Notes under the pieces: model-generated | The model's input: the letters and a program-made list of their open reading frames with translations, nothing else | What the model was told of the DNA's origin: nothing | The model's database searches: none | Position numbers and translations under genes: made by a program | Shown: piece after piece, positions 48,246-57,653 of the stretch | Layout: every line of letters begins with the position of its first letter | Position numbering within the stretch: position 1 is the first letter of the stretch | DNA from: Nitrospirota bacterium | GTDB lineage: Bacteria > Nitrospirota > Thermodesulfovibrionia > Thermodesulfovibrionales > JdFR-85 | Assembly: GCA_015492645.1 (NCBI GenBank) | Contig: WGER01000029.1 | Span: forward strand, 36,244-100,243 | Reading direction: 5' to 3' | Length of the DNA stretch: 64,000 nt

Positions 48246-49484
48246 TTAGAGAATCCTCATCTCCTTCAGCGTATCCTCAAATGATTCAATATTAGGCTTG
48301 ATAAAGATGGGAGACTCCATCCGTTCATCAAGTGCTTCCTTTGTCTTTAATCCATTGCCTGTTATACAGAGTACCGTCAGATCATTTTTCCCAATATAAC
48401 CCTGCTCAATAAGTCTCTTTGCAGTGGCGACAGTCACACCCCCGGCGGTTTCAGCAAATATCCCTTCTGTCTCTGCCAGTAACTTCATCCCTTCCACTAT
48501 CTCATCGTCCGTGACCTCTTCTCCAAAACCACCTGACTCCTTAACAGCCTTGTAGGCATAGTATCCATCTGCCGGGTTCCCTATTGCAAGAGACTTTGCA
48601 ATCGTCTGGGGCTTTACTGGTTTTATTACATCTGTATCGTTCTTTATTGCTGTCACTATAGGGTTACACCCCAGGGCCTGTGCTGCAAAGACCTTTGTGT
48701 TCATTGTCTTTATCATACCGAGTTCCTTCATCTCCTTCAGGGCCTTCCAGATCTTTGTGAGTAGTGAACCGCTTGCACAGGGGACCACCACATTGTCAGG
48801 AGCCCTCCAGCCCAGTTGTTCTACTATCTCGAAGCCTATGGTCTTTGAGCCCTCAGCATAATAAGGTCTGATGTTGATATTGACAAATGCCCATCTGTAA
48901 CGGTTTGCGATCTCTGAGCAGAGACGATTCACCTCATCGTAGTTACCATCAACAGCAATAAGGTAGGGCCTGAATATCAGGGACGACACTATCTTGCTCT
49001 GCTCTAAGGTGGCAGGTATAAAAATAAAACGTCTGAACCCTGCCTTTGCCCCCTGAGCGCTCACCGAATGGGCAAGATTGCCCGTGCTGGCACATGCCAC
49101 TGTATCGAAACCAAACTCCCTTGCCTTTGTTAGTGCAACTGCCACCACCCTATCCTTGAATGAGAAGGTGGGATGGGCCACTGTATCATCCTTCACATAT
49201 ATCTCTTTCACCCCAAGGGCCTTAGCGAGGTTGTCCGCCTTCACCAGAGGTGTAAAGCCGGAGTAAAGGCCGGCCTGGGGAGGACCATCTATCGGCAGGA
49301 GTTCTTTGTATCTCCAGAGATTCTCGTCTCTCTTCTCAATTTTCTTTTTAGAAATGGCCCTCTTTATCTTATCGTAATCATATATCACTTCAAGTGGGCC
49401 AAAACAGAATTCACAGACATAGATTGGCTCCACAGGATACTGTCTGCCGCACTCTCTACACTTCAGACCCCTGACATAACCCAT
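48246..49484 (-). CDS. thrC: Threonine synthase-like PLP enzyme, paralog 2 (N-terminal zinc ribbon)
   Basis: LKCRECGRQYPVEPIYVCEFCFGPLEVIYDYD; TFSFKDRVVAVALTKA. Confidence 0.88.
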   Translation of the reverse strand: MGYVRGLKCRECGRQYPVEPIYVCEFCFGPLEVIYDYDKIKRAISKKKIEKRDENLWRYKELLPIDGPPQAGLYSGFTPLVKADNLAKALGVKEIYVKDDTVAHPTFSFKDRVVAVALTKAREFGFDTVACASTGNLAHSVSAQGAKAGFRRFIFIPATLEQSKIVSSLIFRPYLIAVDGNYDEVNRLCSEIANRYRWAFVNINIRPYYAEGSKTIGFEIVEQLGWRAPDNVVVPCASGSLLTKIWKALKEMKELGMIKTMNTKVFAAQALGCNPIVTAIKNDTDVIKPVKPQTIAKSLAIGNPADGYYAYKAVKESGGFGEEVTDDEIVEGMKLLAETEGIFAETAGGVTVATAKRLIEQGYIGKNDLTVLCITGNGLKTKEALDERMESPIFIKPNIESFEDTLKEMRIL

Positions 49485-49652
49485 TCTGCTGCCTCCTTAT
49501 ATAACTGAAGAAATCCCGACTTTCTGAAATAACTTTTATTTTGGATTTTAAATTCTAAAATCTTTCACTATCAGGTGTCAACCAGTCACCAGTATTTGCC
49601 TAATCTGGTCCTGTTGAGATAATATTGAAAATCAAAGCCCTGAGGAGGAACA

Positions 49653-50129
49653 ATGAAGGCAAGAGACATTATGGAGCCCATCAAAGACACCTTGAAACCC
49701 GAGGATACCCTGAAAGAAGCGGTAAGGAAGATGAAGGTTGCCCTGAGAGATAGAGAAGGCAAAGTGGGGGTAAAGGGGCTTCTTGTGCTTGACAGGGGAG
49801 GCAATATAGTGGGGATGGTATCCATGAAGGATGTGCTGAAGGCGATCATACCGAAATACATGGAACTTTCAGAACTGGGGGAGTTCACATGGGATGGGAT
49901 GCTGGAAGAGATGGCAAAGAAGGTGGCAGACAAGAGGGTCGAGGAGTTTATGACGAAGGAAGTTATTACAGTCCCTGAGGATGCCCCCTTAATGGAGTGT
50001 GCATCCCTGATGGTCAAACATAACATACAGAGGTTACCGGTGGTAAATACAGAAAACAGGCCAATGGGGATGATCTATCTGAGGGACCTCTACTACGCAA
50101 TTGTAAAGGTACTGGTTGAGGAAAGGTGA
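49653..50129 (+). CDS. CBS-domain pair protein
   Basis: MKARDIMEPI... VEEFMTKEVITVPEDAPLMECASLMVKHNIQRLPVV. Confidence 0.88.
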   Translation: MKARDIMEPIKDTLKPEDTLKEAVRKMKVALRDREGKVGVKGLLVLDRGGNIVGMVSMKDVLKAIIPKYMELSELGEFTWDGMLEEMAKKVADKRVEEFMTKEVITVPEDAPLMECASLMVKHNIQRLPVVNTENRPMGMIYLRDLYYAIVKVLVEER

Positions 50130-50141
50130 ACAGGTCCTGTT

Positions 50142-51218
50142 ATGAAGATCGGGATCCTCGGTCTGGCAAACTCTGGTAAAACAACTGTTTTTAATGCCCT
50201 TACCGGTTTAGACCTACCAACCACACCCTACATAACTACAGAGGGGCATCTACATGAAGGGGTGGTAAAGGTCCCTGATGATAGGCTCAGACGCCTTGCC
50301 GAACTCCTTAAACCTCCGAGGGTCACCCCTGCTACTGTGATATTTATGGACTATCTGGGCATCAGCCGTGGGGACCCCAAACATAACCAGAGGGTCCTCG
50401 AGGCCCTGAAGGAGGCGGATGCCTTTTTATATGTGATCAGGGCCTTTGACGACCCCTCTGTTGTCCACCCCTTTGGCAGGATAAATCCCCTTGAGGACCT
50501 CAAGACACTGAGGATGGAATTAATACTCACTGACCTTGATCTGGTGGAAAAGAGACTGCAACGGATCGAGGAATTGAGAAAAAAGGGGAAAGAGGTGAAC
50601 AGGAGGGAAGAGGAGGCCCTCAGGAGGTGTCTTCAGTCTCTTGAGTCTGAAACACCTCTAAACCAGGCCCCTTTGACAGATGATGATAGAGAGGCCCTCA
50701 GGCACCTGTACTTCTTCACGGTAAGGCCAGAGGTGGTATTGATTAACCTCTCGGAGGCAGAGTTAAAGGGAGATCATGAGATAATGGAGGTGTTCAGAGG
50801 ATACCTTGGAGAGGATATCCCTGTCCTTACCCTTTCTGCAAAGATAGAGATGGAGATTGCACAACTGCCCGAAGAGGATAGGGCACCATTTCTCAGAGAG
50901 ATGGGCATTCAGGAACCTGTGATACAGAGGGTCATCCGAACCTGCTACAGACAACTCGGCCTCATATCGTTCTTTACATTCAATGAGAAGGAACTGAGGG
51001 CATGGACTGTTAGAGAAGGAACAACGGCCTGGGAGGCTGCTGGCAGGGTCCATTCGGACATACAGCGGGGATTTATAAAGGCCGAGGTGATAGGTGCCGA
51101 AGAGTTTCTCAGGATCGGCTCCATGGCAGAGGCGAGACAGAGAGGATTACTTCGTCTGGAGGGGAAACGGTATATCGTTACTGATGGAGACATAATAAAC
51201 TTCAGGTTCAATGTGTAG
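50142..51218 (+). CDS. ychF: YchF/OLA1-family ATPase (DUF933 C-terminus)
   Basis: GILGLANSGKTTVFNALTG; C-terminal TGS-like FFTFNEKELRAWTVREGTTAWEAAGRVHSDIQRGFI. Confidence 0.9.
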   Translation: MKIGILGLANSGKTTVFNALTGLDLPTTPYITTEGHLHEGVVKVPDDRLRRLAELLKPPRVTPATVIFMDYLGISRGDPKHNQRVLEALKEADAFLYVIRAFDDPSVVHPFGRINPLEDLKTLRMELILTDLDLVEKRLQRIEELRKKGKEVNRREEEALRRCLQSLESETPLNQAPLTDDDREALRHLYFFTVRPEVVLINLSEAELKGDHEIMEVFRGYLGEDIPVLTLSAKIEMEIAQLPEEDRAPFLREMGIQEPVIQRVIRTCYRQLGLISFFTFNEKELRAWTVREGTTAWEAAGRVHSDIQRGFIKAEVIGAEEFLRIGSMAEARQRGLLRLEGKRYIVTDGDIINFRFNV

Positions 51219-52059
51219 GGAGTCTCTCTTTCCTTATAGCCTCGGCAACCCTTACTACAGGAACCATCTCCTTTACATCATGAACCCTCACAATAGAGGC
51301 ACCCTTGAGGACTGCTACAGCCACTGCTGCTGCAGTTCCCTCAAGCCTCTCTGAAGGTGGCACTCCACCAAGCACCATCCCTATAAATGACTTTCTGGAG
51401 GGCCCGATCAACAGAGGTCTGCCAAGGACTGAGAATCTCTCCAGTCTATTAATTATCTGGAGGTTATGTTCAGCAGTCTTTCCAAACCCTATACCTGGGT
51501 CCACCACGATACGATCTTCACCTATCCCATGGGCCCTGGCAATCTCGATGCCTTCCCTCAGATATCCTATTATCTCACCAAACAGGTCGTCATAGTGGGG
51601 ATTGGTCTGCATATCCTTTGGTGTGCCCTTTATATGCATTATCACGACAGCCGCATCTGAATCTGCAACCACCTCTGCCATTTTTGGATCAAACCTTAGG
51701 CCACTGATGTCATTGACTACACTGGCACCTGCCTCAAGTGCCCTCTTCGCCACTTCAGCCTTGTATGTATCAATCGATATAGGGACAGAGAGCCTCTTCG
51801 CCAGGGCCTCTATAACAGGTATTACCCTCCTCAGTTCCTCCTCCAGTGGTACCGGTTCTGACCCTGGTCTTGTAGATTCCCCTCCTACATCTATTATATC
51901 TGCACCTTCTTCTTCCATCTGCAGTGCCCTATCCACTGCCCTTTTTGAATCAAAAAACCGACCCCCATCAGAGAATGAATCAGGGGTGACATTCAGGATA
52001 CCCATTATGAGGGTCTTTTCTGAGAGGTTATAACTCCGATTCCGAAAGGACAGTTGCAT
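51208..52059 (-). CDS. folP: Dihydropteroate synthase
   Basis: [26 protein letters not shown]; start chosen at MQLSFRN, overlaps ftsH 3' end. Confidence 0.94.
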   Translation of the reverse strand: MQLSFRNRSYNLSEKTLIMGILNVTPDSFSDGGRFFDSKRAVDRALQMEEEGADIIDVGGESTRPGSEPVPLEEELRRVIPVIEALAKRLSVPISIDTYKAEVAKRALEAGASVVNDISGLRFDPKMAEVVADSDAAVVIMHIKGTPKDMQTNPHYDDLFGEIIGYLREGIEIARAHGIGEDRIVVDPGIGFGKTAEHNLQIINRLERFSVLGRPLLIGPSRKSFIGMVLGGVPPSERLEGTAAAVAVAVLKGASIVRVHDVKEMVPVVRVAEAIRKERLPTH

Positions 52060-53878
52060 CAGAGGTCTTTCTCTTACTGATCGTCTCTTCAATCACCCTG
52101 TCTATCTCTGAGGCGTCCAGGGTCTCTTTCTCCAGCAGCCGATTTGCAAGTGCTTCAAGGATATCTCTATTCTCCTTCAGGAGGTTCTTGGCATCATCGT
52201 ATGCCTCCTTCACAATCCTCCTCACCTCCATATCTATCTCCTCTGCCGTCTTCTCACTGAAGTCCTTGTGGCGTGCTATCTCTTTGCCCAGAAAGATGTG
52301 TTCCTCTCTCTTACCATAGGTGAGAGGGCCGAGTCTCTCGCTCATTCCCCATTCACAGACCATTTTTCTCGCCAGTTCTGTGGCCCTTTCAAGATCATTA
52401 CCAGCACCTGTAGTCATGTGTTTGAGGGCTATCTCCTCGGCAGCCCTTCCACCGAGAAGGACCCTCATCGTCTTTAAGAGGTAGTCCTTGGAATAGGTGT
52501 ATCTATCGTCCATTGGCAATTGCTGGGTAACGCCAAGTGCCCTACCCCTTGGTATGATACTGACCTTATGAATAGGATCTGTACCAGGGATCAATTTTGC
52601 CACCAATGTATGGCCTGCCTCATGATAGGCTGTGTTCTTCTTCTCCTCTTCACTTATAATCATGCTCTTCCTTTCTACACCCATAAGGACCTTGTCCTTG
52701 GCCTCATCAAAGTCTTCCATCTCCACCCTGTTCTTCGACTTCCTTGCAGCAAGCAGGGCCGCTTCATTAACAAGATTTGCAAGGTCAGCACCGGAGAAAC
52801 CAGGAGTGGATTTGGCTATCACCTCCAGGTCTACATCCTCAGCAAGGGGGATGTTCCTTGTATGGACCTTCAGGATCTCGAGCCTACCCTTCACATCGGG
52901 TGAGGGAACCACTATCTGCCGGTCAAACCTCCCCGGCCTCAGCAACGCTGGATCCAGTACGTCAGGCCTATTTGTGGCTGCTATTACAATAATCCCTTCC
53001 TTCCCCTCAAAACCGTCCATCTCAACCAGCAACTGGTTGAGGGTCTGTTCCCTTTCGTCATGGCCACCACCCAGACCTGCCCCCCTGTGCCTGCCCACAG
53101 CATCTATCTCATCTATAAATATGATACAGGGGGCATGTTTCTTAGCCTGGTCAAATAGATCTCTCACCCTTGAGGCCCCCACCCCTACAAACATCTCCAC
53201 AAATTCGGAGCCAGAGATAGAGAAAAACGGCACATCTGCCTCTCCTGCAATGGCCTTGGCCAGCAGTGTCTTACCCGTACCTGGAGGACCCACCAGAAGC
53301 ACCCCTTTGGGGATCTTTCCACCAAGCCGTGTAACCTTCTCCGGGTCCTTCAGGAAGTCTATTATCTCCTGGACCTCTGTCTTTGCCTCCTCTATCCCTG
53401 CCACATCCTTGAATGTGATCTTCTTGGATTTGTCAGAGACGAGCCTCACCCTCGCCTTACCAAATGAGAGTGCCTTATTGCCCCCTACCTGCATCTGTCT
53501 CATGAAGAATATCCAGAGGAGTGCAAAGAAGATTATGGGTCCCCAGGAAAGGAGGAAACTCACATACCAGGGACTCTGGGCAGGCGGTTTGACGACAATC
53601 TTGACACCCCTCTCCCTCAGTTCCTTAATAAACTCTGGATACTTTTCTACATAGGTCTTAAAGGTTGTACCATCCTTCAGGACACCTGTGACCTCATTTT
53701 CCTTAATTGTCACCTCCACAATCTGGGATGCCTCCAGTTTTTCGACAAAATCAGAAAATGTTATCTCCTTATACTGCTTGGTTGGGGTGTTCAGCAGGTC
53801 AAAGAGGATTATCATCAGTGCCCCGATAAGCAGCCATATAAAGAGGCTACGATAGATATTCAAGTCTTTCCTCCTCAT
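52028..53878 (-). CDS. ftsH: ATP-dependent zinc metalloprotease FtsH
   Basis: AAA+ [23 protein letters not shown] zinc motif. Confidence 0.97.
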   Translation of the reverse strand: MRRKDLNIYRSLFIWLLIGALMIILFDLLNTPTKQYKEITFSDFVEKLEASQIVEVTIKENEVTGVLKDGTTFKTYVEKYPEFIKELRERGVKIVVKPPAQSPWYVSFLLSWGPIIFFALLWIFFMRQMQVGGNKALSFGKARVRLVSDKSKKITFKDVAGIEEAKTEVQEIIDFLKDPEKVTRLGGKIPKGVLLVGPPGTGKTLLAKAIAGEADVPFFSISGSEFVEMFVGVGASRVRDLFDQAKKHAPCIIFIDEIDAVGRHRGAGLGGGHDEREQTLNQLLVEMDGFEGKEGIIVIAATNRPDVLDPALLRPGRFDRQIVVPSPDVKGRLEILKVHTRNIPLAEDVDLEVIAKSTPGFSGADLANLVNEAALLAARKSKNRVEMEDFDEAKDKVLMGVERKSMIISEEEKKNTAYHEAGHTLVAKLIPGTDPIHKVSIIPRGRALGVTQQLPMDDRYTYSKDYLLKTMRVLLGGRAAEEIALKHMTTGAGNDLERATELARKMVCEWGMSERLGPLTYGKREEHIFLGKEIARHKDFSEKTAEEIDMEVRRIVKEAYDDAKNLLKENRDILEALANRLLEKETLDASEIDRVIEETISKRKTSDATVLSESEL

Positions 53879-54192
53879 GCCCCTTTATGCCCTTCAGAGG
53901 AAGGAACCATAAAAGAGCAGATTTCAAAAGGCTAACACCTTTCTTTAATTTTATCAATCTTCTTTTCTAAAGGTCAATTTTTGGTGCAGTGCCCAGTGTA
54001 AGAAGTTGGTTTAGGAAAGGTACTTTTGATCACCCTCACACCTGCCCTCGCCCTCAGAGAGGGAGTTTCATCTGTTAAGAGAGTTTCTTGCTTTAGGTGC
54101 CCTGTTAGAGGTGGCCGTGGTTTGTCCTCACGGAATTCGGAGGAATGCCGCGTGGTTGACTTCTCCAAGTCCTTTGAGTATAATACTTTTCA

Positions 54193-55374
54193 ATGATTTT
54201 GCTAAAAAGATATCTCTATGCTGGATGGGCTTTGCTGATCATTCTTCTCTTGTCCTCTCCCTCCCTCTCTGCTCAGAACACAAAAGGCACAAAGAAGTTT
54301 CCTGATTGTAAGATGTGCCACAAGTACATGGCAACAAGGAAGGTGGTTCATCCCGCTATAACGGCCCTTGGGTGTACTTCATGCCATACACAGCCTCATC
54401 AGAAAAACCCCAAATTCAGGAAGTTCCTTTTTGCGGATGTGCCTGAACTCTGTTTTGGCTGCCATGACAGGAGTATCTTTGAAAAGGCATACAAACACCC
54501 ACCTGTAGCAGAAGGGCAGTGTTTGATGTGCCACGATGTCCATTCCTCTGATAATGAAAAACTCCTTCTTCAACCTCAACCAGACCTATGCTATGGCTGC
54601 CATGGAGATGAAAGATTCAAGAACAATTCTATTCATCCGCCCGTACAGGCCGGCATGTGTACAAACTGTCATGATCCTCACAGTAACAATGCCCCTAAGA
54701 TGTTACCATCAGAGGTGCCTGGTGTATGTTTCAATTGTCATGATAAAGAAAAGTTTGTTTCAGACAAAAAGAGGTATCACCACTCACCCGTATACAGGGG
54801 CCTCTGTCTCAACTGTCATGATCCCCATGCAGCACCAGCCGGAAGGCTTTTGGAAGCCGATGTCCCGGAGTTATGTTGGAAGTGCCATCTGCAGGAGAGA
54901 TTCAAGGACAAGAGGTATCATCCGCCTGTTAAGGATGGCCTATGCATGAGTTGCCATGAGCCCCATCAGTCAGATGCCAGAAAATTAACTGTAAACAGGA
55001 TCCCATATCTATGTTTCAACTGTCATGGCAGTGAGGAGTTTGAGAGGAAGAATGTACATCCCCCTGTGGCCGCAGGGATGTGTACAGTCTGCCACCAGGC
55101 CCACGCCTCATCCTCAATCGCCCTGCTCAAGGACTCTATCAATGTAACATGTCTGAATTGTCATCCAAGGATAATAAAGACACCTCATCCCATCGCATTT
55201 TTCACAGGTCAGGGGCACCCGCTTGAAGGAAGGAAGGACCCAAAGTCAAGGTACGGGGTTCTTTCCTGTGCAAGTTGTCACAATCCCCATAGTTCAGAGT
55301 ATACAAAACTCTTTCGCTATCCTGCCACAACTCCCACAGAACTGTGTAAGAATTGCCATGAGTATATGAAATAA
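54193..55374 (+). CDS. Multiheme c-type cytochrome, 15 CXXCH motifs
   Basis: Counted CXXCH: CKMCH, CTSCH, CFGCH, CLMCH, CYGCH, CTNCH, CFNCH, CLNCH, CWKCH, CMSCH, CFNCH, CTVCH, CLNCH, CASCH, CKNCH; signal peptide. Confidence 0.93.
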   Translation: MILLKRYLYAGWALLIILLLSSPSLSAQNTKGTKKFPDCKMCHKYMATRKVVHPAITALGCTSCHTQPHQKNPKFRKFLFADVPELCFGCHDRSIFEKAYKHPPVAEGQCLMCHDVHSSDNEKLLLQPQPDLCYGCHGDERFKNNSIHPPVQAGMCTNCHDPHSNNAPKMLPSEVPGVCFNCHDKEKFVSDKKRYHHSPVYRGLCLNCHDPHAAPAGRLLEADVPELCWKCHLQERFKDKRYHPPVKDGLCMSCHEPHQSDARKLTVNRIPYLCFNCHGSEEFERKNVHPPVAAGMCTVCHQAHASSSIALLKDSINVTCLNCHPRIIKTPHPIAFFTGQGHPLEGRKDPKSRYGVLSCASCHNPHSSEYTKLFRYPATTPTELCKNCHEYMK

Positions 55375-55576
55375 ATGCACTGTAGGTATCACTGAAATCT
55401 GTACTTTTCGGCAACTCTGGTTGGTATAGAACACATCGCAGACATCATCTTTGAACTCACGCAGGGATTTGACTTTTTAAAAAATTCTCTTTTATTATGT
55501 TTATATCCTAACAAAGGGAGGTAGGGCGCGAGTCAGGCCAAAGAAAATCCTTATTTCTGGGCAGGAGGGTGATAGC

Positions 55577-55843
55577 ATGGTTTATACCTGTCCAAAATGT
55601 GGTTTAACCACCTACACAGCAGACCCCTCGCAGAAGGACCTCTGTCCAAACTGTGACATGGAGAGATATCTCATATTCAACCCCAATCTCTTTACTCTCT
55701 GTCCCACATACTCAAATATGAAGTTCATTGTTGACAGACGGAAGACGTCCTACCCGGTTGACAAGGATCGAAGAGAAGAGACAGAGGTCATCCCGGTCGC
55801 CTGGCTCGTGGTAAAGAGAAAGAAGAAAGTGGGTCATGGATGA
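55577..55843 (+). CDS. Zinc-ribbon hypothetical protein
   Basis: YTCPKCGLTTYTADPSQKDLCPNCDM; overlaps larB start. Confidence 0.6.
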   Translation: MVYTCPKCGLTTYTADPSQKDLCPNCDMERYLIFNPNLFTLCPTYSNMKFIVDRRKTSYPVDKDRREETEVIPVAWLVVKRKKKVGHG

Positions 55844-56588
55844 GGGGTATCTGCGGGAACTGATCCAGAAACTGAAGAATGGTTCCCTCTCTGAAGATGA
55901 CCTGATCCAGATACTGAAGAGCCTGCCTTTTGAGAAGGTCCGCTCCAGCCACATAGACCATCACAGACATTTGAGGCATGGTATACCGGAGGTGGTCTTT
56001 GCGAAGGACAAACCAGTGGAAGATGTAGTTGCGATCGGCAGGAGGATATATGAGAAGAGCGGCAGAGTCCTGATCACCAGGGCCAGAGAGGAGATCTACA
56101 GGGCGATACAGATAAAGGAGGCAGAATTCTTTCCCCGTTCAGGTGTGATCGTTGCAGGGATTCCTCAAGACAGGGTTGGTTTGATAGCCATTGTCTCTGC
56201 TGGCACCTCTGATGGACCTGTAGCAGAAGAGGCGGACCTCACGGCAAGTTTTCTCGGTAGTAAGACCCTTTTGATTGAGGATGTCGGTGTCGCAGGTATA
56301 CACAGGCTCTTTGCCTACATGGACTCCCTGATGCAGGCCAATGTGGTGATTGCAGTTGCAGGGATGGAAGGGGCCCTTCCCACAGTGGTCGCCTCTATTA
56401 CAGGTAAGGTGGTAATCGGGGTGCCCACTTCAACTGGATATGGTACCTCTCTCGGGGGGCTCACCCCGCTCTTTTCAATGTTAAACACATGTGTACCCCT
56501 GATAACAGTGGTTAATATTGACAACGGGTTCGGAGCAGCCTGTGTGGCTCACAAGATAAACCTCTTGGTTGCATCAGAGGAGACCTGA
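55836..56588 (+). CDS. larB: Nickel pincer cofactor biosynthesis protein LarB
   Basis: AIR-carboxylase-like fold: VAGIPQDRVGLIAIVSAGTSDGPVAEEA, VAGMEGALPTVVASIT. Confidence 0.92.
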   Translation: MDEGYLRELIQKLKNGSLSEDDLIQILKSLPFEKVRSSHIDHHRHLRHGIPEVVFAKDKPVEDVVAIGRRIYEKSGRVLITRAREEIYRAIQIKEAEFFPRSGVIVAGIPQDRVGLIAIVSAGTSDGPVAEEADLTASFLGSKTLLIEDVGVAGIHRLFAYMDSLMQANVVIAVAGMEGALPTVVASITGKVVIGVPTSTGYGTSLGGLTPLFSMLNTCVPLITVVNIDNGFGAACVAHKINLLVASEET

Positions 56589-57653
56589 GTATCTGTAATA
56601 GGCAGCACAACTCCCCTCTGTGCTCACCATACAGGCCCCAACAGGATGTTCTGGTGTGCACTTCCTTCCAAAGAGGGGACATTCAGGAGGCAACCTCTTG
56701 CCCCGCAGGACATCACCACACCTGCACCCCTTTGGCTCCTCTGCCCTGGGGACCTCTACAGGGAAATGGACCCTGGCATTCCTGTGGGTGAACTCCTCTC
56801 GTAGGTCAAGCCCGCTTCGGGGTATGGTACCAATTCCCCTCCAGTGAGTGTCTGCTGGCCTGAAGACCCTTTCAATTAACTCAACCGCCCTGGGGTTACC
56901 CTCGGGCCTTACCACCCTCCTGTATTGGATCTGGACCTCTGCCCTGCCCTCCAGGAGTTGATCCAGAATCATGAGTATTCCCTCAAGGATATCCGGCCCT
57001 TCGAATCCAGTTATCACAGAGGGAACCTTATACTCTGAGGCTATAAACTCATAAGGTCCAGATCCGATTATGGTACTCACATGTCCGGGTAGTATAAATC
57101 CATCTATCTCTGTCTCAGAGTCTTCAAGGAGTGCCCTCAGGGCAGGGGGAACCAGTTTATGACAACTGTACAGATAGAGGTTTTCGATACCAAGGTTGTC
57201 TGCCTCAACAAGTGTGGCAGCCACAGATGGTGATGTTGTCTCAAAACCTGTGCCAAAGAAGATCACATCTCTATCAGGATTCCTCTTTGCAGTCTCAAGA
57301 CAGTCCATCGGAGAATAGACTACCACCACCCCAGCCCCCTCTGACCGTGCATGATAAAGGGAGAGCCTTGCTCCAGGCACCCTCATCATGTCTCCAAAGG
57401 TGGCCAGTATTACACCCCTCTGAAGTGACAGTGCTATAGCCCTGTCCACATCCTCTATTGAGGTCACACATACAGGACAGCCAGGACCGCTCAACAGTGT
57501 TATATCCTCGGGCAGGAGCGCCCTGATCCCATGCCTGAATATGGCTACAGTATGGGTGCCGCAGACCTCCATTATCTTGATCCCTCTGCCGAGGGACCTC
57601 ACTGCCCTTCTTATACCTGATGTGAGCAACTCTATGTGTCTGTCAATATCCAT
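56574..57653 (-). CDS. hypD: [NiFe] hydrogenase maturation protein HypD
   Basis: MEVCGTHTVAIFRHGIRALLPEDITLLSGPGCPVCVT. Confidence 0.96.
   Translation of the reverse strand: MDIDRHIELLTSGIRRAVRSLGRGIKIMEVCGTHTVAIFRHGIRALLPEDITLLSGPGCPVCVTSIEDVDRAIALSLQRGVILATFGDMMRVPGARLSLYHARSEGAGVVVVYSPMDCLETAKRNPDRDVIFFGTGFETTSPSVAATLVEADNLGIENLYLYSCHKLVPPALRALLEDSETEIDGFILPGHVSTIIGSGPYEFIASEYKVPSVITGFEGPDILEGILMILDQLLEGRAEVQIQYRRVVRPEGNPRAVELIERVFRPADTHWRGIGTIPRSGLDLREEFTHRNARVHFPVEVPRAEEPKGCRCGDVLRGKRLPPECPLFGRKCTPEHPVGACMVSTEGSCAAYYRYSGLL

Noticed and set aside
52632-53654. 340-aa plus-strand ORF
   Set aside because: Entirely antisense to ftsH with no recognisable domain; coding-strand codon bias explains it.
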